DNA from: Candidatus Zixiibacteriota bacterium
GTDB taxonomy: Bacteria; Zixibacteria; MSB-5A5; GN15; FEB-12
DNA length: 10,361 nucleotides
Direction of reading: 5' to 3'
Assembly: GCA_023132995.1 (NCBI GenBank)
Contig: JAGLXI010000146.1
Span: forward strand, 1-10,361
Part shown: positions 1-6,134 of the stretch, in pieces
Numbering within the stretch: position 1 is the stretch's first letter
Layout: the number at the start of each line of letters is the position of its first letter
Program-made: the position numbers and the translations under genes
Notes under the pieces: model-generated
Seen by the model: only the letters and a program-made list of their open reading frames with translations
What the model was told of the DNA's origin: nothing
The model's database searches: none

Positions 1-1001
1 CCATTCTTGACCAGCAACGTGATACGCTGGTTGAGTGGTATGGTCAAGTCCCGGAGAACCGCAACCTTCACAGTCTCGTGCGTTTCATTGAACCGGTCCA
101 CAATCTTATTGGTCCGGTCGGCGATTGCCAGAATATCCTCATCTTCGGTCTGGTTGATATCAAGCACGACCGCATATTGGCCGTTGTAATACGATTTGTT
201 TGGAATATCCGCCCATTGTTCCTTGACAGTAGCAATGTCCCTTAGGTGGATAACCGTGCCGTCGGTATTGCCGCGAACCGGAATATCCAGCAAATCATCG
301 GCATAGTAATCTCTCCCCCAAGCGCGAATAAGTATCTCTTCATCGTCACTGTCAATTTTACCACTGGAGATATTAACATTGGCCTGACCGACAGCCTGAC
401 GGATTTCATCGAACGTCAACTGATAACGACGCATGTCCGCTTCGGAGACCTCGATTGAGAACTCCAGCGCCGGAAGGCCTGCGAGAGTGACCTGAGAAAT
501 CTCATCGGTGGCCAGCAATTCGTCACGCAGTTCCTCAGCCATGTACTTTAGGTTGTACCGGTTCGTTTCGCCATAGAGTCCGAGCGACTGCGACCGAGAA
601 CGAAATTTCTGTTCGTAGATAACCGGCTTCTCGGCATCAGCGGGGAAAGAGTTAATCCGATCAACCGCGTTCTTGATATCGGCCAGAATCTTGTCGATGT
701 CCGACCCTAGAACCAACTCCACAGTAACGACACCCGAATTTTCCCGCGAAACAGACGTAACCCGTTCTACTCCCTGAAGACCGTCAAGATTCTCTTCTAT
801 CTTGAGGATAACACCCTCTTCAACCTCTTCCGGGGCAGCACCTGGATAGACAACCTCAACATTTATGACTTTCGGTTGACTTTCCGGAAAGAAGGAAAAA
901 CGCAATTGCGATAGCGACAACAACCCGAATAACAGAACGCCGGACATGAGAACGGTTACCCAGATTGGATACCGAATAAGATAGGCAATCACTCTTTGCA
1001 T
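1..1001 (-). CDS. RND-family efflux permease (AcrB/HAE1-like), N-terminal part
   Basis: Inner-membrane pump subunit that exports drugs or other amphiphiles using the proton gradient, working with the adaptor encoded just upstream. The 333 visible residues run off the left edge of the window. They start MQRVIAYLIRYPIWVTVLMS, a first membrane helix at about residues 10-30, followed by the periplasmic porter region with the typical VVYPGAAPEEVEE stretch (about 50-62), LDGLQGVERVTS (72-83) and a VELVLGSDIDK segment. All of this is the normal order for RND permeases. The start ATG (1001-999) overlaps the adaptor stop codon as TGATG, so translation is probably coupled; a weak GGGGAT lies 4 bases before it. 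Substrate cannot be told from this part, and the membrane and proton-relay residues lie outside the window. Family assignment is firm; HAE1-type rather than heavy-metal-type is inference. Confidence 0.93.
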   Translation of the reverse strand, partial: MQRVIAYLIRYPIWVTVLMSGVLLFGLLSLSQLRFSFFPESQPKVINVEVVYPGAAPEEVEEGVILKIEENLDGLQGVERVTSVSRENSGVVTVELVLGSDIDKILADIKNAVDRINSFPADAEKPVIYEQKFRSRSQSLGLYGETNRYNLKYMAEELRDELLATDEISQVTLAGLPALEFSIEVSEADMRRYQLTFDEIRQAVGQANVNISSGKIDSDDEEILIRAWGRDYYADDLLDIPVRGNTDGTVIHLRDIATVKEQWADIPNKSYYNGQYAVVLDINQTEDEDILAIADRTNKIVDRFNETHETVKVAVLRDLTIPLNQRITLLVKN

Positions 1002-2146
1002 CAGTATCCCCGATTCTCAGTTGACATTGTACGCGCACTGGCCGGCATTCCCGGAGCTACTCCCTGCATGATCTCCACGACCAGCGTGTCACCATCCATG
1101 ATGCCATCGTCAATAATTATCCGATTAGGTTCCCGGCGAACAATCGTTACAGGACTGCGTTTCAACTTGCCATCAGTAATCAGATAAACGTACTTATCTT
1201 CATATATCGCCTTGGGCGGAATAGCATAAGCATTGTCGATGCGATGACCGGGGATACGCGCCTCAAGAAAAGTCCCATTCAACAGTGCGGCTCCCGGTTC
1301 ATTGTTCATAGATACATGAATTTGTACGGTCTGTGAGCGTGTGTCAATGTCACTTCCTATCCGCGTAATGTTCCCGGTCCATTTACCGGGGATCTCCGTT
1401 GAAGTGAACGTAATCAACTGCTGCCGATCAATCCACCGGATATCCTTTGCTTCCACCGGCATCGCCACTTCCATTTGCTCAAGATTAATGATCTCTCCCA
1501 GCAGGGTGCCAACTCGAACCGAAGAGCCGACCCGCAAGTTGGCCGATACGATTGAGCCGTTAAAAGGAGCATAGAAATAGTGTTTGTCGAGCAGAATCTC
1601 CAGATTGCGAACAGAGAAGTACAGCTTGTGAACATTGAACCTGGATAGAAACAGTTTGATCTTCGGATTGCTTGTCTCCGGAAGAGGCGCAATCTTCTTG
1701 TCGAACTGACAGGAATTGAAGTAATCCTGCCATACCTGATATTCATCTGGGAAATCAACCTTGATCTCAGGAAGAACCGTAGCCAGGGCTGTCAGTAAAT
1801 CGCTTAACATACTATTCAGATTAAGGCGTGCCTGACGATCGTCGATTTTCACCAGCAAATCACCCTTCGAAAAAGACTGTGCAGGTTTGAAAGAAATCGA
1901 ACCCGGTTGAAGGGTGCCGGCGACCTCAGCGTTAAGCAACACCGGTTGAGAGCTTGCAACCCTTCCGTAGGTAATAATACTGGTCTGAACGGGTTGTAAC
2001 AGGACAATCGCAGTTTCGACCATCTTCGTTCGAATCTCCGGTGGCCGCTTGGGCGATCCTGTCTTTAGACTCAGCAATGCCCACATACCCAAAAAACCGG
2101 TCGCAAGAATTACAATCGACAACGTTACCCTGGTTGGCCGTTTCAT
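1001..2146 (-). CDS. RND efflux periplasmic adaptor subunit (membrane fusion protein)
   Basis: Links the RND permease to an outer-membrane channel across the periplasm. The 381-residue product has an N-terminal signal-anchor helix (about residues 5-27). A first half-lipoyl/barrel segment follows (TYGRVASSQPVLLNAEVAGT), then the rest of the lipoyl half (FSKGDLLVKIDDRQA). The second lipoyl half is YFYAPFNGSIVSANLRVGSSV, and the beta-barrel domain contains DTRSQTVQIHVSM. Between the lipoyl halves lies a short, proline-interrupted helical insert instead of a long heptad hairpin, which may mean a short coiled coil. I start at the ATG at 2146 because AAGGA lies 5 bases upstream of it (2152-2156); an in-frame ATG 7 codons earlier (2167) has no ribosome-binding site. 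The gene follows marR by 153 bp and is coupled to the permease. No outer-membrane channel gene is visible. Confidence 0.92.
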   Translation of the reverse strand: MKRPTRVTLSIVILATGFLGMWALLSLKTGSPKRPPEIRTKMVETAIVLLQPVQTSIITYGRVASSQPVLLNAEVAGTLQPGSISFKPAQSFSKGDLLVKIDDRQARLNLNSMLSDLLTALATVLPEIKVDFPDEYQVWQDYFNSCQFDKKIAPLPETSNPKIKLFLSRFNVHKLYFSVRNLEILLDKHYFYAPFNGSIVSANLRVGSSVRVGTLLGEIINLEQMEVAMPVEAKDIRWIDRQQLITFTSTEIPGKWTGNITRIGSDIDTRSQTVQIHVSMNNEPGAALLNGTFLEARIPGHRIDNAYAIPPKAIYEDKYVYLITDGKLKRSPVTIVRREPNRIIIDDGIMDGDTLVVEIMQGVAPGMPASARTMSTENRGY

Positions 2147-2171
2147 AAGCTTCCTTTCAGTATCCATAAAA

Positions 2172-2271
2172 TCGCGACAATCCCATTATTACCATTGACT
2201 GCTGTCGATCAACGGATCACAAAACGCTCGATTTATTACGATTCAAACTCAAAAACTAATTATTCGCGACA
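2172..2271. repeat. Pair of 8-bp direct repeats between marR and the adaptor gene
   Basis: The octamer TCGCGACA occurs at 2172-2179 and again at 2264-2271 in the 153-bp gap between marR and the adaptor gene. The gap is long for two genes of one operon. The repeats could be sites for a regulator of a second promoter in front of the adaptor, but no convincing -35/-10 pair is visible and eight bases can recur by chance. Confidence 0.25.
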
Positions 2272-2299
2272 GCCTCACCCACAACGGTATCATATGCAA

Positions 2300-2749
2300 C
2301 TATTCAAGAGGAAATAAGTTCACACGAACCTGCTTCAGCACCTCTTTGCAAATAGCAATCTTTTGCGGTTCAATCCCTTGCAACGCATCTTCCTCTGTTT
2401 TCCAGACAACCCGCATCAATTCCACTGCCATTCCTCTCCCCTTTTTCGTCAGGTAGATCATTTTCTGTCGTCGGTCTGCTTTGTCCGGGACCCTGACTAC
2501 CAAATCTTCTGTTTCAAGAAAATCAATCCATCGTGTTGTTGCCGTTTTATCACGAAACATGCATTCAGTAAGCGTTTGCTGATTAACGCCTTCATTCTCA
2601 CAGAGATAGCCTAACAGAAGCATATGCATTGCTGAAATATCGTGCCCGGCTTGGGCGAGGTTTTGATCCAGGCTACTCCTGAAAGATCGCCCGGCCATGC
2701 CCATTAGTCGACCAAAACTATTATCAAGCTTACAATTCGTATCAGTCAT
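2300..2749 (-). CDS. MarR-family winged-helix transcriptional regulator
   Basis: Dimeric DNA-binding regulator, most likely a ligand-released repressor of the efflux operon that follows it. The 149-residue length is typical of the family. The order is also typical: an N-terminal helix for dimerisation (about 8-30), a winged helix-turn-helix from about residue 40 (MHMLLLGYLCENEGVNQQTL, then RDKTATTRWIDFLETEDLV), and the wing with ADRRQKMIYLTKKGR at about 96-110. The wing contains the D-R-R pattern that marks MarR proteins, and the dimer helices follow at the C terminus. AAGGA (2757-2761) lies 7 bases before the ATG. As first gene before adaptor and permease it probably regulates itself and them. 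The effector is unknown. Confidence 0.9.
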   Translation of the reverse strand: MTDTNCKLDNSFGRLMGMAGRSFRSSLDQNLAQAGHDISAMHMLLLGYLCENEGVNQQTLTECMFRDKTATTRWIDFLETEDLVVRVPDKADRRQKMIYLTKKGRGMAVELMRVVWKTEEDALQGIEPQKIAICKEVLKQVRVNLFPLE

Positions 2750-2776
2750 TATCGAATCCTTGTTTCATACGCTACC

Positions 2777-2807
2777 ATTACATTTGCAACTATTACAATT
2801 TAATCAA
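2777..2807 (-). promoter_or_regulatory. Possible marR promoter with MarR-type operator
   Basis: Read on the minus strand, the region upstream of marR holds the imperfect inverted repeat TTGTAATAGTTGCAA (2784-2798), about the size and AT-rich style of MarR operators. It sits between a possible -35 TTGATT (2802-2807) and a possible -10 TGTAAT (2777-2782) with a 19-bp spacer, which is longer than ideal. A perfect 8-bp palindrome TCAATTGA (2804-2811) overlaps the -35. The position suits autorepression. The promoter elements are weak, so this is a candidate only. Confidence 0.3.
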
Positions 2808-2882
2808 TTGAATGTTTCAGGAATATCAAACAAAACTTCTCGTTTCGGGCGTAAGCTTCCACAGGTTTTGATGAAATGGAAC

Positions 2883-2978
2883 AACTGAAATTTCAACCCA
2901 ATCTTAGCACAGGCGGCTTCAAGTTATCGGGAGACAATATAGTAAGACAGGTCCAAGTCCTCTCACCCCGATTTTGTC
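2883..2978 (+). repeat. 96-bp direct repeat, copy A, with tRNA-3'-end-like tail
   Basis: This stretch aligns without gaps to 4870-4965 at 78 of 96 positions. Identity is highest at the 3' end, where the last 22 bases of the two copies are the same. The 3' half resembles a T-arm plus acceptor strand: a 7-base loop TCCAAGT flanked by strands pairing at 4 of 5 positions, then CACCCCGA. ATCGGG (2926-2931) can pair with CCCGAT (2967-2972), and a short T run follows. The copy lies 99 bp before the ygiQ-like gene. I found no third copy in the window. It may be a dispersed intergenic element, a decayed tRNA fragment, or one side of an old insertion; the sequence alone does not decide. Confidence 0.7.
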
Positions 2979-3077
2979 ATCCGCCCTACCCCCCCATCAA
3001 CACCATATCCGATGGCGCGTATTCTGAGCCTGTAATTGCTTTGCCTGCCAGCACTGGTGATATACCTTGGATGGATT

Positions 3078-4805
3078 ATGAAATTCTTACCGACCACAAG
3101 AGATGAACTAAGGGAACTTGGCTGGGACCAGCTTGATGTCATTCTTGTCTCAGGTGACAGTTATATCGATTCACCGCTTATCGGAATAGCGGTTATCGGA
3201 CGGTATCTGGCCACAAGAGATTATCGGGTCGGGATCATTGCTCAGCCCGAGTTGTCATCCGAACGAGATATCATGCGTCTCGGTGAGCCGAAACTGTTCT
3301 GGGGTGTCAGCGGCGGGTCGGTTGATTCAATGGTGGCCAACTATACTGCGTCGAAGAAAAAAAGGAGATCGGACGACTTCACTCCGGGCGGGATCAATAA
3401 CCGGCGGCCGGATCGGGCTGTGATAGTTTATAGCAATCTCATTCGTAAGTATTTCAAGAATACCAAACCGATTGTTTTGGGAGGGATCGAGGCCAGCCTG
3501 AGACGAGTCGCGCATTATGACTATTGGTCGGATAAGATCCGTAAATCAATTCTATTCGATGCCAAAGCGGATGCTCTGGTTTATGGCATGGGTGAGAGCA
3601 CGATTCTGCAACTGGCCGATGCGTTCAAGCTCCACTTGGATTGGCGAAAGATCAGATCGCTATGCTATATCTCGAATGAACCTCCGGAGGATTACCTTAA
3701 GCTGCCTTCGATTGACGAAGTACGGCACTCCAAATCGCAATTCACGGAAATGTTCCACACGTTCTACAGGAACAATGATCCCCTGACAGCCAGGGGATTA
3801 TATCAGAAACATGACACCCGGTATCTGATTCATAACCCACCCGGAAGTTATCTCTCTCAAGAAGAGATGGATGAAGTCTACGAGATCAACTTCGCACTTG
3901 AGCAGCATCCCTACTACCAGCAATTCGGTGATGTAAGGGCACTGGATACAATCAGGTTTTCATTAGCGACACACCGGGGTTGCTATGGCGAGTGCAATTT
4001 CTGTGCGATAGCTGTCCACCAGGGGCAAACAGTCAGGTGGCGATCGGAGCAGTCGATTGTAAACGAGGCGAAAAGATTCAATTCACACCCGCGTTTCAGG
4101 GGTATTATCAGTAATGCCGGCGGACCAACTGCCAATATGTATGGATTCGAGTGTCGCAAGAAACTCAGCGAGGGCTGTTGTGAAGACAAACGCTGCATCT
4201 ATCCTACCGTCTGCCCTTTCCTGAAACCTGACCATAACCGCCAGATGAACCTGTTAAGAATGCTTACGGCCGTAAAAGGAGTAAAGAGAGTTTTCGTCGC
4301 CAGTGGAATAAGGTATGATTTGATTATTGAAGACAAGCTGTTTGGTCGAGCATACCTTAATCAGTTGGTGAACAGGCATACTTCGGGACAGTTGAAAGTT
4401 GCGCCGGAACATACCGACGACACCGTCCTGAGATTGATGGGCAAACCGAGCTCTGCTGCCCTGACGCAATTCAAGGCAATGTTCTCAGATGCCGTTTCTC
4501 ACAGCGAGAAAGAGCAGTTCTTGACCTATTACTTGATCGCCGCCCACCCGGGATGCACCGATGACGAGATGAAACAACTGAAATCTTACACCTCGCATAA
4601 TCTTCGAATAAACCCAGAGCAGGTTCAGATATTCACCCCGCTCCCCTCGACTTACTCCGCGCTGATGTACTATACGGAACAGGACCCATTCACCTGCAAG
4701 CGGATATTCGTTGAAAAGGATATCAACCGAAAGAAGAGACAAAAAGATATCCTGACTCGCAAACCAGCGCAGAACAAATCGAAAACACGAAGGTCACGAC
4801 AGTAA
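3078..4805 (+). CDS. ygiQ: YgiQ-family radical SAM protein (UPF0313)
   Basis: Radical SAM enzyme of the conserved YgiQ family; the reaction is not established. The 575-residue product is on the short side (E. coli YgiQ is longer at both its tail and linker regions). The N-terminal half carries family hallmarks: FLPTTRDELRELGWDQLDV at the start, DSYIDSPLIG, FWGVSGGSVDSMVANYTA, and VLGGIEASLRRVAHYDYW. The radical SAM cluster motif CX3CX2C is C302, C306, C309 (RGCYGECNFCAIAVHQG). A second cysteine group at about residues 359-379 (ending RCIYPTVCPFL) is also typical of YgiQ. The tail is Lys/Arg-rich. I chose the ATG at 3078 because the protein start matches the family there; the frame is open upstream to a TTG at 3036. 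Only a weak GGATGG precedes the ATG. TTGCTT (3036-3041) and GATATA (3059-3064), 17 bp apart, could be a promoter. The gene stands alone between the two 96-bp repeats. Confidence 0.95.
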   Translation: MKFLPTTRDELRELGWDQLDVILVSGDSYIDSPLIGIAVIGRYLATRDYRVGIIAQPELSSERDIMRLGEPKLFWGVSGGSVDSMVANYTASKKKRRSDDFTPGGINNRRPDRAVIVYSNLIRKYFKNTKPIVLGGIEASLRRVAHYDYWSDKIRKSILFDAKADALVYGMGESTILQLADAFKLHLDWRKIRSLCYISNEPPEDYLKLPSIDEVRHSKSQFTEMFHTFYRNNDPLTARGLYQKHDTRYLIHNPPGSYLSQEEMDEVYEINFALEQHPYYQQFGDVRALDTIRFSLATHRGCYGECNFCAIAVHQGQTVRWRSEQSIVNEAKRFNSHPRFRGIISNAGGPTANMYGFECRKKLSEGCCEDKRCIYPTVCPFLKPDHNRQMNLLRMLTAVKGVKRVFVASGIRYDLIIEDKLFGRAYLNQLVNRHTSGQLKVAPEHTDDTVLRLMGKPSSAALTQFKAMFSDAVSHSEKEQFLTYYLIAAHPGCTDDEMKQLKSYTSHNLRINPEQVQIFTPLPSTYSALMYYTEQDPFTCKRIFVEKDINRKKRQKDILTRKPAQNKSKTRRSRQ

Positions 4806-4869
4806 TGGCGATACTGCGGCCGGGTCACATCTCATCTCTCCCCGAATATTCACCAACGTGAAGCAGAGA

Positions 4870-4965
4870 AGCTGAAAATCCAGCACATTCTCAGCACAGA
4901 CGGCTTCAAGTTATTGGGCAGCAACATAGTGTGACAAGTTCAAATCCTCTCACCCCGATTTTGTC
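4870..4965 (+). repeat. 96-bp direct repeat, copy B, with tRNA-3'-end-like tail
   Basis: Second copy of the 2883-2978 element, same orientation, 64 bp after the ygiQ stop codon; the copies start 1987 bp apart. The tail has loop TTCAAAT, the canonical T-loop form, followed by CCTCT and CACCCCGA. The strand before the loop pairs at only 3 of 5 positions, so this is not a functional tRNA. ATTGGG (4913-4918) pairs with CCCGAT (4954-4959) with one G-U pair where copy A has C-G. The following T run could let this copy act as a weak terminator for ygiQ. Upstream part contains CAGCACA twice (4881-4887, 4892-4898). Confidence 0.7.
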
Positions 4966-5051
4966 TTGGCTCGTATCAGGGGAAACAGCGTTTTTTCTGT
5001 TGCCGTGGTGTTTTGGAACCCGTATTTTCTAACAGTGATAGCTTATGGGAT

Positions 5052-5080
5052 TTGCGGATTTATTGTGTGGATTCTATAAG
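5052..5080 (+). promoter_or_regulatory. Sigma70-type promoter of the tRNA-Arg gene
   Basis: TTGCGG (5052-5057) and TATAAG (5075-5080) are separated by exactly 17 bp, a near-consensus housekeeping promoter. Transcription would begin near 5087, about 25 bases before the tRNA, in front of the hairpin at 5093-5107. This is the clearest promoter in the window. Confidence 0.65.
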
Positions 5081-5092
5081 TTACACAAAAAA

Positions 5093-5107
5093 ACACACGA
5101 AGTGTGT
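5093..5107 (+). other. Hairpin in the 5' leader of pre-tRNA-Arg
   Basis: ACACAC and GTGTGT enclose the loop GAA, giving a perfect 6-bp stem that ends 4 bases before the tRNA's first base. It lies inside the predicted precursor leader and could affect 5' processing by RNase P. It is made of simple CA/GT dinucleotides, so it could also be a chance or slippage product. Confidence 0.4.
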
Positions 5108-5111
5108 GTGT

Positions 5112-5185
5112 GCCCCCGTAGCTCATCTGGATAGAGCATCTGCCTTCTAAGCAGAGGGTAGCAGGTTCGAGTCCTGCCGGGGGTA
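5112..5185 (+). tRNA. tRNA-Arg (anticodon TCT)
   Basis: All arms of the 74-base cloverleaf can be placed. Acceptor GCCCCCG pairs with CGGGGGT, the D-stem is GCTC/GAGC and the anticodon stem TCTGC/GCAGA. The anticodon loop is CTTCTAA, with TCT at 5146-5148. The variable loop is GGGTA, the T-stem GCAGG/CCTGC and the T-loop TTCGAGT; the discriminator is A. TCT reads AGA (and AGG by wobble), so the charge is arginine. The first acceptor pair is G-U rather than G-C, a little unusual but functional in some tRNAs. CCA is not encoded; a run of five T follows directly. The gene has its own promoter upstream and no tRNA neighbours. Confidence 0.96.
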
Positions 5186-5249
5186 TTTTTATCACCACAA
5201 TCTCGCCCAACCTGCCGATATTCATAGAAACGACAAGTGGAAATCATAC

Positions 5250-5287
5250 GGCCGACAGGGTAGCCCGGAAGGCCACAAAGCAGGAGG
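5250..5287 (+). promoter_or_regulatory. Structured leader and strong ribosome-binding site of the 5297 gene
   Basis: Just before the exported-protein gene, GGCC at 5250-5253 and 5271-5274 can pair around an inner GCC/GGC stem with a CGGAA loop (5263-5273). The bases CACAAAGC follow, then a perfect AGGAGG (5282-5287) 9 bases before the ATG. The order of a stem with a GGAA-type loop followed by ACAAAGC loosely recalls the 5' half of class I cyclic-di-GMP riboswitches. The second half of that fold is not recognisable, so I call it only a structured leader. The ribosome-binding site itself is certain enough to fix the start. Confidence 0.4.
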
Positions 5288-5296
5288 TTTACGATT

Positions 5297-5932
5297 ATGA
5301 AATATCGGCTCACGATCACACTAATTGCGACGGCTATGCTTCTGGCCGGCGGCAGCAGCGCAACCGATATCGATGCCGGTATCACTATCGGCGACGGCGG
5401 CATCAAGGGATTCTACCTGGCCATCGGCGAGCACTATAACGTCCCCGAAAAGGAGATAGTCGCCGTTCGCAAGCAGAGTGTCCCGGACGAGCAGCTACCG
5501 GTGGTCTTCTTCCTGGCGCGCAAGGGCGGGGTGTCTCCTGAGACGATCATCAAACTGCGCCTCGGGGGCAAGAGCTGGATGGAGATCACGGCTCACCTGG
5601 GGCTGGCCGCGGATATCTTCTACGTCCCCACGAAGCGGCCGCCCGGCCCGCCTTACGGCAAGGCTTACGGGCATTTCAAGAACAAGAAAAAGGACCAGTG
5701 GCGCACGATCAAGTTGTCGGATGTGGAGATAGTAGATTTCGTCAACCTGAGTTTCATCTCGGCCCACTATGGCTGCTCGGCGGACGATGTCATCGAGCTG
5801 CGCGCTGCCGGCAAGAGCTTTGTGGACATTAACACGCAGGTCAAGGCTAAGAAAAAAGCCAAGGTCAAACCGCCCGCCAAGACAGCCCCCAAACACCCCG
5901 ACAAACCTAAGGGCAAAGACAAGAAGAAGTAA
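5297..5932 (+). CDS. Exported protein with three degenerate helical repeats and a Lys-rich tail
   Basis: I do not recognise this 211-residue family. A standard signal peptide is visible (MKYR, hydrophobic core to about residue 18, cleavage probably after SSA at 22), so the protein should leave the cytoplasm. The mature part holds related units. Two align over 26 residues without gaps (72-97 and 152-177), sharing F, G, S, I, LR, GKS and I at equal spacing. A third, shorter one at about 39-57 has the same Y-x-V-x-x-x-x-I-V-x-V-R pattern. Between units two and three lies a Pro/Gly/basic linker (111-135). The last 30 residues are almost all Lys, Pro and Ala. Strong AGGAGG 9 bases upstream supports the start. 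The gene is GC-rich like the right end of the window. The basic tail suggests binding to a polyanion or the cell surface; that is inference. Confidence 0.85.
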   Translation: MKYRLTITLIATAMLLAGGSSATDIDAGITIGDGGIKGFYLAIGEHYNVPEKEIVAVRKQSVPDEQLPVVFFLARKGGVSPETIIKLRLGGKSWMEITAHLGLAADIFYVPTKRPPGPPYGKAYGHFKNKKKDQWRTIKLSDVEIVDFVNLSFISAHYGCSADDVIELRAAGKSFVDINTQVKAKKKAKVKPPAKTAPKHPDKPKGKDKKK

Positions 5933-6134
5933 GGCCCGGGCCTGGGCAAAAGGAGTGGGGTGGATAGGTATGGGGGATTATGCCCGAGCAAAGGGATAAG
6001 CGTCTAAACCGCAGCTTAAACAAGGCTGCCCAGTAGCATGTCGCCCGCAAGAATCCACTTCGGTTTTTAACTTGATTTTTTGCCCTCACCTCCAGTACTT
6101 GCATATGAGAGTGAGGCTTTTCATCTGGTTATGA

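Noticed and set aside
2165..2167. Earlier ATG of the adaptor gene at 2167
   Set aside because: No ribosome-binding site precedes it, while the ATG at 2146 has AAGGA at ideal distance.
2876..3106. 76-codon plus-strand ORF covering repeat copy A
   Set aside because: It lies across the repeat, ends inside ygiQ in another frame, has no ribosome-binding site, and the equivalent frame in copy B carries a stop codon.
4931..4965. Possible intact tRNA 3' part in repeat copy B
   Set aside because: The T-stem has two mismatches in five pairs, and no D-arm or anticodon arm can be folded upstream, so it is not a working tRNA.
5495..5896. 133-codon minus-strand ORF
   Set aside because: Antisense shadow of the exported-protein gene, whose signal peptide, ribosome-binding site and repeats mark the true frame.
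5933..6134. Terminator in the gap after the exported-protein gene (GGCCCGGGCC at 5933-5942; GCAGC/GCTGC near 6011-6029)
   Set aside because: The first palindrome has no loop and neither is followed by a T run; the rest of this 202-bp gap shows nothing I can support.
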